Assembly: GCF_015712165.1 (NCBI RefSeq)
Contig: NZ_JADPZX010000003.1
Span: 372,001 to 436,000 of the forward strand
Origin: Streptomyces spinoverrucosus
GTDB taxonomy: Bacteria > Actinomycetota > Actinomycetes > Streptomycetales > Streptomycetaceae
Reading direction: 5' to 3'
DNA: 64,000 nt
Shown here: in pieces, positions 58,070 through 64,000 of the stretch
Layout: every line of letters begins with the position of its first letter
Numbering within the stretch: the first letter of the stretch is position 1
The notes under the pieces: model-generated
What the model saw: only the letters and a program-made list of their open reading frames with translations
Told to the model about the DNA's origin: nothing
Database searches by the model: none
Made by a program: the position numbers and the translations under genes

Positions 58070-58201
58070 GGGTGCAGGACACTGACGGGTTTACGGCGGT
58101 GGCCGATGCGACGCGGGAGACGTTTTATCGAAAACTGCGGCCGATCAGTGAGGAATTCGTGCCGGGCGCCCGCGCCCGCGCCTGCGGCCTCGGCGAGGAG
58201 G
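58070..58201 (+). pseudogene. 5' part of a gene split by the IS3-type element
   Basis: The frame VQDTDGFTAVADATRETFYR, KLRPISEEFVPGARARACGL and GEE reaches the insertion point. If the element and one copy of the GAGG duplication are removed, it continues in frame as ETRQWLQAHRRIAAGEPAP on the far side. DTDGFTA and the ACGLGEEETRQWLQAHRRIA pattern resemble XRE-type regulators of streptomycetes with a C-terminal membrane segment, but the helix-turn-helix itself looks deleted. Confidence 0.5.
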
Positions 58202-58273
58202 TGAGCTGTACTGAGATTTGTGGAGTCCCTGATGCCAGGGTTACGGTCCTGGCGAAGGAGATCCACCAGCACC

Positions 58274-58585
58274 ATGGCAGCACCCCGTAAATATCCGGAC
58301 GAACTGCGCGAGCGCGCGATTCGCGAGGTCCGCACCACCGGCCGCCCGATCGCGCACGTCGCGAAGGACCTCGGCATCCACAAGGAAGCCCTGCGAGGCT
58401 GGGTCCGCCAGGCCGAGGCCGACCGCGGCGAGCGGGACGACCGGCTCACCACCGCCGAGCTGGACGAGTTGAAGCAACTCCGGAAAGAGGTAGCGGAGTT
58501 GCGGCGGGCGAACGAGATCTTGAAAGCCGCCTCGGTGTTTTTTGCCCAGGAGATCGACCGTCCCCGGACGAGGCCGAGCAGGTGA
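58274..58585 (+). CDS. IS3-family transposase OrfA
   Basis: A 103-residue DNA-binding subunit. The helix-turn-helix is in KYPDELRERAIREVRTTGRP and DLGIHKEALRGWVRQAE, followed by the leucine-zipper-like ELDELKQLRKEVAELRRANE and ILKAASVFFA. The stop overlaps the OrfB start (GTGA). A run of six T at 58538-58543 just before the end could allow a -1 frameshift that fuses OrfA to OrfB, the usual way IS3 elements make full transposase. Confidence 0.9.
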   Translation: MAAPRKYPDELRERAIREVRTTGRPIAHVAKDLGIHKEALRGWVRQAEADRGERDDRLTTAELDELKQLRKEVAELRRANEILKAASVFFAQEIDRPRTRPSR

Positions 58586-59466
58586 TCGACCACCTGCGCG
58601 AGAGGGGCCTTGGGGTCGATCCCGTCTGCCGGGTGCTGGAGCTGTCGCCGTCGACGTACTTCGCCCGCAAGAAGCGGCCGAAGTCGGCCCGCCGGCTCCG
58701 GGACGAGCAGCTCATGCCGCTGATCGAGGAGGTCCACGCGGAGTCGGGCGGCACCTATGGCGCCCGCCGGATCACCCGCGCGCTTCGGCGCAAGGGCCAC
58801 GGGGTGGCCCGCTGCACCGTCGAGAGGCTGATGGCCGAGCTGGGCCTGGAGGGCGTCATCCGTGGCCGGCGGCGTCGGACCACGATTCCGGAACCGTCGG
58901 CGCCGCGTCCGCCGGACCTGGTCGACCGCGACTTCACCGCCTCCCGGCCCGATCAGCTGTGGGTCGCGGACATGACGTATGTCCGCACCTGGTCGGGATG
59001 GGCGTATGTGGCGTTCGTCCTGGATGTGTACTCGCGGATGATCGTCGGCTGGCAGGTCGCGAACCACATGCGGACCGAACTCCCTCTGGACGCCCTGGAG
59101 ATGGCGCTCTGGCGGCGTCGGATCAAGAAGGACTCCGGACTGATACACCACAGCGATCGCGGGTCGCAATACGTATCAATTCGGTATACCGACCGGCTCG
59201 CCGACATCGGCGCCTCAGCCTCCGTCGGCTCCGTCGCGGACTCGTATGACAACGCGATGGCCGAGGCGCTGAACGGCACCTTCAAGGCCGAGCTGATCGA
59301 GATGCAGGGACCCTGGAAGGACGTCGACCAGGTCGAGCGGGCGATCTTCCAGTGGATCACCTGGTACAACGAAGAGCGTCTTCACTCCGCGCTCGACTAC
59401 GTGCCGCCGGCCGAGTACGAGGAAGCCTTCTGGCGCAGCCAGGAGCAAACCCCGCAGTCCGCCTGA
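58582..59466 (+). CDS. IS3-family transposase OrfB (DDE integrase)
   Basis: A 294-residue catalytic subunit with an rve integrase core. The HTH_21-type segment SGGTYGARRITRALRRKGHG precedes the catalytic triad: aspartate in LWVADMTYVRTW (near 128), aspartate in GLIHHSDRGSQY (near 190) and glutamate in YDNAMAEALNGTFKAELI (near 225). It is in the -1 frame relative to OrfA and starts with GTG at 58582 unless made as a fusion. It looks intact. Confidence 0.92.
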   Translation: MIDHLRERGLGVDPVCRVLELSPSTYFARKKRPKSARRLRDEQLMPLIEEVHAESGGTYGARRITRALRRKGHGVARCTVERLMAELGLEGVIRGRRRRTTIPEPSAPRPPDLVDRDFTASRPDQLWVADMTYVRTWSGWAYVAFVLDVYSRMIVGWQVANHMRTELPLDALEMALWRRRIKKDSGLIHHSDRGSQYVSIRYTDRLADIGASASVGSVADSYDNAMAEALNGTFKAELIEMQGPWKDVDQVERAIFQWITWYNEERLHSALDYVPPAEYEEAFWRSQEQTPQSA

Positions 59467-59623
59467 ACCAATCAAGATCGGACTCTACGAAACTCGGGGC
59501 AGCTCAGAGGAGACACGTCAGTGGCTCCAGGCACACCGCCGTATTGCCGCCGGTGAGCCCGCACCCACCCATGACCATGACGGCGACAAGGGTGAAGCCT
59601 CCGCGGGCAGTGAGTCCGTCCCG

Positions 59624-60286
59624 ATGCACGCCCCGCGATGGTGGCGCCGGGCGGTCGGCCTGCTCAGCGCCGCTGGCATCGGTGCCGTCGGCACCCTTGG
59701 GGCTTGCAGTCTGGTTCGCGACGTGTCTCCGTCGCCCGATCTGCCCGCCGTCCCGGTGACCGGGTTGCGCATGCTGGCCGTGGGCAGTTGGGCCCGAATC
59801 CACCCCGCACGTACACCCGAGCTGTGCGTGACCGAAGGCAGGGATCGCACCGGCCGCTACGAGACCGCCGTGGCCGCTCAACGACCCTGCGCCCATGCCG
59901 TCGTACCCGGGGTTTTCCTCGAACCCGTGGGCAAGGACCTCGTACAGATCCAGTGGCACCACCCGAAGCACGGCATCGGCTGCCTGACGGTCCTGCTGAC
60001 AGGCCCGGGCCGGAACCTGGTTGAGCCCCGAGACGACTGCGCCAACACCAACCAGGCCCAGCAGTTCCGCATCGAGCCCTTCGGCCCGTCGGCGGTCAGC
60101 CACTTCCGCATCCGTCCGATCAGCACCGACTGGTGTCTGAGCCTGCGCGACCAGGACACCACGAGCGGAACGGAAGTCGTCCAGGGCCGCTGCTCCGGCG
60201 CCGCCGACCAGGACTTCCTGATCGAACTGACCCCTCCCCCAGCAACCGCTGCCGCCGGACGCGGCCACGCGGTGCCGTCAGCTTGA
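59624..60286 (+). CDS. 3' part of split gene: membrane-anchored protein with ricin-like domain
   Basis: A 220-residue frame that can start at the ATG at 59624 but is really the continuation of the gene interrupted by the IS3-type element: the frame is open from the insertion point at 59507 (ETRQWLQAHRRIAAGEPAP). One membrane helix (AVGLLSAAGIGAVGTLGACS) is followed by an extracytoplasmic domain with TPELCVTEGRDRTGRYETAV, NTNQAQQFRIEPF and TDWCLSLRDQDTTSGTEVVQ, resembling ricin-type beta-trefoil repeats. In related streptomycete proteins such a domain follows an XRE-type N-terminus. Without its N-terminal part it is probably not functional. Confidence 0.6.
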   Translation: MHAPRWWRRAVGLLSAAGIGAVGTLGACSLVRDVSPSPDLPAVPVTGLRMLAVGSWARIHPARTPELCVTEGRDRTGRYETAVAAQRPCAHAVVPGVFLEPVGKDLVQIQWHHPKHGIGCLTVLLTGPGRNLVEPRDDCANTNQAQQFRIEPFGPSAVSHFRIRPISTDWCLSLRDQDTTSGTEVVQGRCSGAADQDFLIELTPPPATAAAGRGHAVPSA

Positions 60287-60309
60287 GCTCCACAACGCGC
60301 TGGACGCCG

Positions 60310-60815
60310 TGGAACAGGTGGAGCGGAGATCCGCGCCGGGCGGTGGGCCTCGGTGCGAGTGGGTGCGGGCGATCTCGTCCTCGTCGGCGGTAAGGAGGCG
60401 GCCGTCGGCGACGATCTGTTCGCCGTTGACGAAAGACGCGGTGACCGGGGCGGCGGCGCCGAAGACCAGGGCTGGTGACCGGGTCGGCGATGGAGGCGTG
60501 GGCGAGGGTGTCCAGTTTCCACAGCACGAGGTCGACGGGCTTGCCGGGCTCCAGGGAGCCGGTCTGGTCGGCGCAGCCGAGGACTTGGGCGCCGCCGTGG
60601 GTGCCGAGGCGCAGCGCCTGACGGGCGTTCAGGGCGGTCTCGCGGTGGGCGCGGAGGTGGTTGATGAGGAGGGCGTTGCGCAGTTCGGTGTGGAGTTCGC
60701 CGGACTCGTTGGACGCGGTGCCGTCGACGCCGAGGCCGACGGGGACACCGGCGGCGAGCATGTCGGGGGACGCGGGCGATACCGGCCGCGAGGCGGGCGT
60801 TGGAGGAGGGGCAGT
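60310..60815 (-). pseudogene. Remnant of an amidohydrolase (8-oxoguanine/guanine deaminase type)
   Basis: Leftward pieces are CPSSNARLAAGIARV, then after a one-base frameshift near 60770 DMLAAGVPVGLGVDGTASNE, SGELHTELRNALLINHLRAH, LNARQALRLGTHGGAQVLGC and GSLEPGKPVDLVLWKLDTLA. They follow the C-terminal half of the AtzB/TrzN-type amidohydrolases, including the metal-ligand aspartate of GVDGTASN. After another frameshift near 60470 only a weak tail remains. The N-terminal half with the HxH metal site is missing. Confidence 0.65.
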
Positions 60816-60829
60816 GGGCGCCACCGGTC

Positions 60830-61079
60830 GCCGCGACGGCCCACGCAGGCTTCTTCGCTTGGCAACTCGCCGCCGGCGCCGGCCACCGCGCCGCCGCGTA
60901 CTGCCTGTACCTGCATCACCTGGCCCTGGGTGAAACGGTGAGGCACGGCACTGGCTGCACGAGGTCACCGACGACGTCCTCGACACCGGGGCGCCCGACG
61001 AAGCCTTCCTCGCGGTCCTGGAGACCGTCGCCCTGTACGTACGAAGGAACGGTTCCACCCTGACCAGCCCCCCCGACTA
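60830..61079 (+). pseudogene. Unidentified gene fragment
   Basis: The rightward sequence TAHAGFFAWQLAAGAGHRAA and AAYCLYLHHLALGE changes frame near 60935 and continues HWLHEVTDDVLDTGAPDEAF and LAVLETVALYVRRNGSTLTS before a stop near 61079. Its composition and codon usage look protein-coding, but I do not recognise the family. It abuts the amidohydrolase remnant. Confidence 0.35.
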
Positions 61080-61516
61080 AAGGCCTCGAGATGGATGTCG
61101 ACCGCCTGGCCACCATCAAGAGCGGCTCATGCATCATCGTCCAGCGCCCCGACCAGCGCCTCGCCGACCGGCTGCACCACTTCACCCGCCGCTGACGCGA
61201 TGCTCGCGCTTGCTGCCGCCCTTTACGAGCGTTACCCCGTTGGACGCCCCCCAAGGCGGTCGGCCGGGATCCGCGTGGACGACCAGTTGCTGAACACGGT
61301 CGCCCTGCCGAGCGGAGGCGGATGCGCCCTTCTTTGATCGATTCGCCCCGGAAGGGATCACCAGTGTGCGTGAAAGATCAGGGGTGCGCAGAACGGGCAT
61401 GTCGTGCGCCGGCGACATCAATCACAGCTGCTCGTCCCTGGGTCAACCCGGCCGTCGGTTGTTCAGAGATGACCGCTGAGGGCCGCGAGGCGGGACGGTG
61501 GCCCTAGTTGGGGCGG
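61080..61516. other. No assigned gene
   Basis: About 440 bases of mixed composition. A short rightward frame from 61091 (MDVDRLATIKSGSCIIVQRP, then a stop near 61194) looks like a leftover of a gene end. No RNA gene or strong hairpin was recognised. Confidence 0.4.
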
Positions 61517-62122
61517 TCATGTTTTAGGCCCCTGCAAAGGCGGGGGCGTCGACCGCCGCCAGCTCTCCTCGATGCCCCGCATCAGCGGCGGATACACGAT
61601 CAGGTGCCGCAGCGGTCCGATCGCCGCCATGTACGCCTTGCCGATCAGGCCGTTGGGCTTGACCAGGACGGCCATCTGGCCGCGGTGTCCGCCGTGGCCG
61701 TCCGGCACCCAGGCGAGATGCATCACGGCCTGCACGGTCCGGTTGGCCATCTCGGCCGCCCACTCGTGCTCCAGCAGATAGACCGAGTTGAACGGCAGCC
61801 GGTCGAACTCCGGCCCGGGGGGCAGGCTGCGCAGGTCCTCCGGCAGCCGCTCGCGCAACGTCGGCACGCGCGTGCCGACGCCGGTGTCGCTCTGGTCCCA
61901 GCGCAGTAGCGCGCCGAGCTTCCACCGGAGGGCGAAGAGTGCGCGGGCGAGTCGGGAGGGGTTGTTCATCGTGTCGCCCTCGGCGGTGTTCTGGACGAGG
62001 CGCGCGAAGTCGCCGGGGCCGCCGGGTGTCGGCAGGGCCCAGACGTCGTAGAGCCGGAAGTCCGGCGTGATCTCGTGGATCCGCCAGGGCCGGGAGGTGT
62101 GTGCGGTGTCCGGGAGCCTCAT
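61517..62122 (-). CDS. DUF2867 domain-containing protein
   Basis: A 201-residue protein covering the DUF2867 domain: HEITPDFRLYDVWALPTPGG, ALRWKLGALLRWDQSDTGVG, LPFNSVYLLEHEWAAEMANR and MAAIGPLRHLIVYPPLMRGI. The domain is also found at the C-terminus of some SDR-type epimerases and of polyketide-cyclase-like folds; the function is unknown. Its ATG at 62122 overlaps the stop of the upstream TetR gene (ATGA), so the two form an operon and the regulator probably controls it. Confidence 0.85.
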   Translation of the reverse strand: MRLPDTAHTSRPWRIHEITPDFRLYDVWALPTPGGPGDFARLVQNTAEGDTMNNPSRLARALFALRWKLGALLRWDQSDTGVGTRVPTLRERLPEDLRSLPPGPEFDRLPFNSVYLLEHEWAAEMANRTVQAVMHLAWVPDGHGGHRGQMAVLVKPNGLIGKAYMAAIGPLRHLIVYPPLMRGIEESWRRSTPPPLQGPKT

Positions 62123-62805
62123 GGTTGTGCCTCCTTCGAGGGGGAGGGGTAGGTGGTGCCCGGGTCGAGTCCGAGGGTGCCGGCCGCAGCGGAGGCCACG
62201 AGCGCCCCGTCCTCGGGAACGTGGCCGGCCAGCGCGATCGAGGCGCCCTCGACCGTGCCGACGAAGGCGAGTGCGACGGCCCTTACCGGGGGACCGTCGG
62301 GAATCGAGCCCTCGCGTCGGCCGGCTTCGATCAGGCCCTCGCAGCGGGCGAGCAGCACCTCGTAGGCCTGCTCCACCTCACGCCCGATCGGATGGTCCTG
62401 CCCGGCGAACTCCAGCCGCAGCGCCATCGCCACCCGCGCGATGTCGCGTCGGCAGAACGCGGTGTGCGCCCGCGCGAGCGTCAGCAGCGCCGCGACCGGA
62501 TCCGGCTCCTTCGCGATCTGGGCACCGACCTCCTGGCGCCAGGTGTCCAGGACCCAGTCGGACACGGCCAGGGTCAGCTCCTGCTTGTCCTTGAACAGGT
62601 GGTAGAGCGCGCCGCGCGTGTAACCGGCCTCCTTGGCCACCTGCTCCAGCACGAGATTGCGGTAGCCGTACCGCGACAGCCCTCGTGCGGCCGACTCCAG
62701 CAGCGCGCTCCGCGTACGCGCCCGCCGCTCGGCCTGCGTCGACCGGCGGGGGGCACCCTCCGAGGCGCCCTCTGGCTGACCTTGGCCGACGTTACGTACA
62801 TGCAT
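62119..62805 (-). CDS. TetR/AcrR-family transcriptional regulator
   Basis: A 228-residue repressor. The helix-turn-helix is at residues about 30-75: TRSALLESAARGLSRYGYRN and AKEAGYTRGALYHLFKDKQE. The C-terminal effector domain contains ARVAMALRLEFAGQDHPIGR and VRAVALAFVGTVEGASIALA. The start codon at 62805 lies inside a near-perfect 18-bp palindrome; TAACAT at 62817-62812 fits a -10 element for a leaderless message that starts at the ATG. Thus the protein may block its own promoter directly. It is coupled to the DUF2867 gene. The ligand is unknown. Confidence 0.9.
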   Translation of the reverse strand: MHVRNVGQGQPEGASEGAPRRSTQAERRARTRSALLESAARGLSRYGYRNLVLEQVAKEAGYTRGALYHLFKDKQELTLAVSDWVLDTWRQEVGAQIAKEPDPVAALLTLARAHTAFCRRDIARVAMALRLEFAGQDHPIGREVEQAYEVLLARCEGLIEAGRREGSIPDGPPVRAVALAFVGTVEGASIALAGHVPEDGALVASAAAGTLGLDPGTTYPSPSKEAQP

Positions 62806-62811
62806 GTATGT
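62794..62811. promoter_or_regulatory. Palindrome over the TetR start codon, candidate operator
   Basis: TACATGCATGTA (62797-62808) is a perfect 12-bp palindrome and extends to 18 bp with one mismatched pair. It covers the predicted transcription and translation start of the TetR gene, a position that would give tight autorepression. Confidence 0.6.
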
Positions 62812-62865
62812 ATGTTAAGCATGAGGGATCGGTTCTTCGCAAGAGGCGAGTCCATGGACTGAGCG

Positions 62866-63425
62866 CTGTAGGGGCACGGGCAATGGAGGGCTGGTGGTGG
62901 ACCAGGCTGCGTGAACGCGGCTTCGGCGGTCTTCCGGGCGGGGAGCGCTGTACGGGCTTCGCGTTCCAGGCGGACGGGTTCGGCCTGGTGGGGAAGCGCG
63001 GCAGGCCGGGGAAGTCGAGCTGTCGGGATGTCTCCGCGAGGATCGTGGGCAGGTCGGCGCGCTGCTCGATGTGCTCGGCGTGCCCGCGCAGGGCGGCGGT
63101 GTGTACCGTGGCCGTTTTCTGCGACGGCGGTGATCGGCGGCGGAGGACAGCGGGTTCACCGAGACTTCCGGGTGGTCGAAGCTGTCGCGGTAGGGGATGA
63201 GGCTGCCGTGGTAGCCGGTGCGGCTCCTGGAGTTGCGGTGACGGGGGTTCTTGAAAGCGGCTCTGACCGCAGTTTCGTGAAGCCTCGGTTTTGCCCAGCC
63301 TTGGCCACGACTGTGGCCCGGTTCGGATCACCGATACACCTATCCGAGCCCTCTCCCGACGTCCCGTGAGCGCGAGACGCGGGATGGGGGTATGCCATTT
63401 CCCGCAAGGTGATCTTGGGGTCCAT
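62866..63425. other. About 560 bases without an assigned gene
   Basis: Frames on both strands are open but rich in Arg/Pro/Ser. A minus-strand stretch near 63145-63230 (GYHGSLIPYRDSFDHPEVSV) looks protein-like for some 35 residues, but has no intact context and no family I recognise. It may be a decayed gene. The promoter of the gene at 63439 should be at the right end. Confidence 0.4.
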
Positions 63426-63438
63426 GAGGAGGGCAGCT

Positions 63439-63723
63439 GTGTACGCAGTAGTTCGGCGCTACGAAGGGGTGACCGACCCTGCCGAGGCGGGACGCCGAGT
63501 GAACGAGGGATTCGTGCCTATCCTGCGCCAGGTCCCCGGATTCGTGGCCTACTACTGGGTCGACGCCGGGGAGGGGGTGATGGTCTCTACCGGCGTCTTC
63601 GAAGACCAAGCCGGGGCCGAGGAGTCGACCATGAGGGCGGCGGACTTCGTCCGGGCCAACCTCGCCTCGCTGCTCCCCAACCCTCCCCAAGTCGCGGCCG
63701 GCCAGGTTGTGGCTGCTGGGTAG
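63439..63723 (+). CDS. Small antibiotic-biosynthesis-monooxygenase-fold (ABM-like) protein
   Basis: A 94-residue protein with the dimeric ferredoxin-like (ABM/EthD-type) layout: MYAVVRRYEGVTDPAEAGRR, NEGFVPILRQVPGFVAYYWV, GVMVSTGVFEDQAGAEESTM and ADFVRANLASLLP. GFVAYYWVDAG and the FEDxxxAEES segment are typical of this group. I chose the GTG at 63439, since GAGGAGG at 63426-63432 is ideally placed for it; the ATG at 63424 would have no ribosome-binding site. No partner gene is adjacent and the substrate is unknown. Confidence 0.75.
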   Translation: MYAVVRRYEGVTDPAEAGRRVNEGFVPILRQVPGFVAYYWVDAGEGVMVSTGVFEDQAGAEESTMRAADFVRANLASLLPNPPQVAAGQVVAAG

Positions 63724-63810
63724 GGACCTGCGCAGTGACGCTGGACCCCACCTACCCCCGATCGAATGATCTGGCCTTTCACGAAACTCCGGCCAGGGCG
63801 GGGCCGTGCT

Positions 63811-63838
63811 GCTCAGCGGGGAGGCCTCTCCCCGAGCG
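63811..63838. terminator. Hairpin terminator near the right end
   Basis: CGGGGAG (63817-63823) and CTCCCCG (63828-63834) form a perfect stem with a GCCT loop, extendable through GCTC/GAGC with a bulge. A weaker hairpin (CTGGCC/GGCCAG) lies at 63771-63796. Either could end the transcript of the gene at 63439. The remaining bases to 64000 show a GTG at 63902 with GGAG upstream and an open frame running off the window, too short to judge. Confidence 0.5.
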
Positions 63839-64000
63839 CACCGAACCTTTATCGTTTCCTGCGATTTCTGTATGTGTTCGAAGTGAAGAAGGCGGAGCGC
63901 TGTGCAGCATGCGCACCGTGTCTCGGGTCGTCGATGCTGTACCCCATCGCGTCAGCCCGGTGTGTCTGCCGGGGTTTCCGCAGGCCCGACGGCTGCTGCC

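Larger units (their letters stand above)
58202..59506 (+). mobile_element. Complete IS3-family insertion sequence (about 1305 bp)
   Basis: The ends are 27-bp imperfect inverted repeats, 58202-58228 and 59480-59506, matching at about 21 positions and starting TGAGCTG. Both sides are flanked by GAGG (58198-58201 and 59507-59510), a 4-bp target duplication, which fits the IS3 family's 3-5 bp. It carries two overlapping frames, orfA and orfB. All parts are intact, so it may be active. It has split a reading frame. Confidence 0.88.

Noticed and set aside
58530-58585. Two separate, independent transposase genes in the IS3-type element
   Set aside because: The -1 relation of orfA and orfB, the T6 run and the GTGA overlap fit one IS3 transposase made by frameshift or coupling.

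Overview
This is a GC-rich actinobacterial chromosome segment. Third-codon-position G/C bias, short overlapping operons (ATGA/GTGA junctions), leaderless or GGAG-type starts, and secreted multi-module glycoside hydrolases all point to Streptomyces or a close relative. No rRNA or tRNA gene was found.

Region 1-36 kb is mostly intact metabolic and secretory DNA. It starts with a leftward operon for a GNAT acetyltransferase and a sugar ABC importer (1-3423) that runs off the left edge. Next comes a TetR gene divergent from a dihydrofolate-reductase-fold gene, beside a decayed relative of that gene (3.9-5.7 kb). A catabolic island follows (5.7-15.3 kb): a leftward operon of a formaldehyde-activating-enzyme homologue, an enolase-superfamily dehydratase/racemase, an aldehyde dehydrogenase, a 3-hydroxyisobutyrate-dehydrogenase-type reductase and an iron-type alcohol dehydrogenase, divergent from an IclR regulator; downstream of the regulator lie a second aldehyde dehydrogenase and an MFS transporter. 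A 17-bp motif shared by both flanks of the regulator suggests IclR controls the whole island. At 15.4-20.5 kb two large secreted proteins, a PQQ-type sugar dehydrogenase with CBM6 modules and a ThuA-CBM6-GH99 fusion, form a coupled pair. A GH5 glucanase, a GH2 beta-galactosidase, a GH38 alpha-mannosidase, a sugar ABC importer and a LacI regulator (22.6-34.1 kb) look like a locus for taking up and trimming mannose/galactose-containing glycans. A GH29 fucosidase with lectin-like modules lies at 40.6 kb.

Region 36-64 kb is accessory. It holds a complete IS701-type element with a CTAG target duplication, a complete IS3-type element with a GAGG duplication that splits a reading frame, and at least six decayed transposases. 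Fragments of an integrase, a DNA ligase, a DsbA-like protein, a methyltransferase (at 22 kb) and an amidohydrolase are present, plus a few degenerate type I-E-like CRISPR repeats without cas genes. Intact genes among them are a YciI protein, a lipoprotein, a kinase/beta-propeller receptor, PadR and an acyl-CoA dehydrogenase, a flavin-fold protein, TetR with a DUF2867 protein, and a small monooxygenase-fold protein.

The most notable system is at 44.8-46.2 kb. A short threonyl-tRNA synthetase paralogue that lacks the TGS and editing domains is preceded by a 16-codon reading frame with three consecutive Thr codons and then a perfect 14-bp-arm terminator hairpin. This has the layout of ribosome-mediated, threonine-sensing transcription attenuation.
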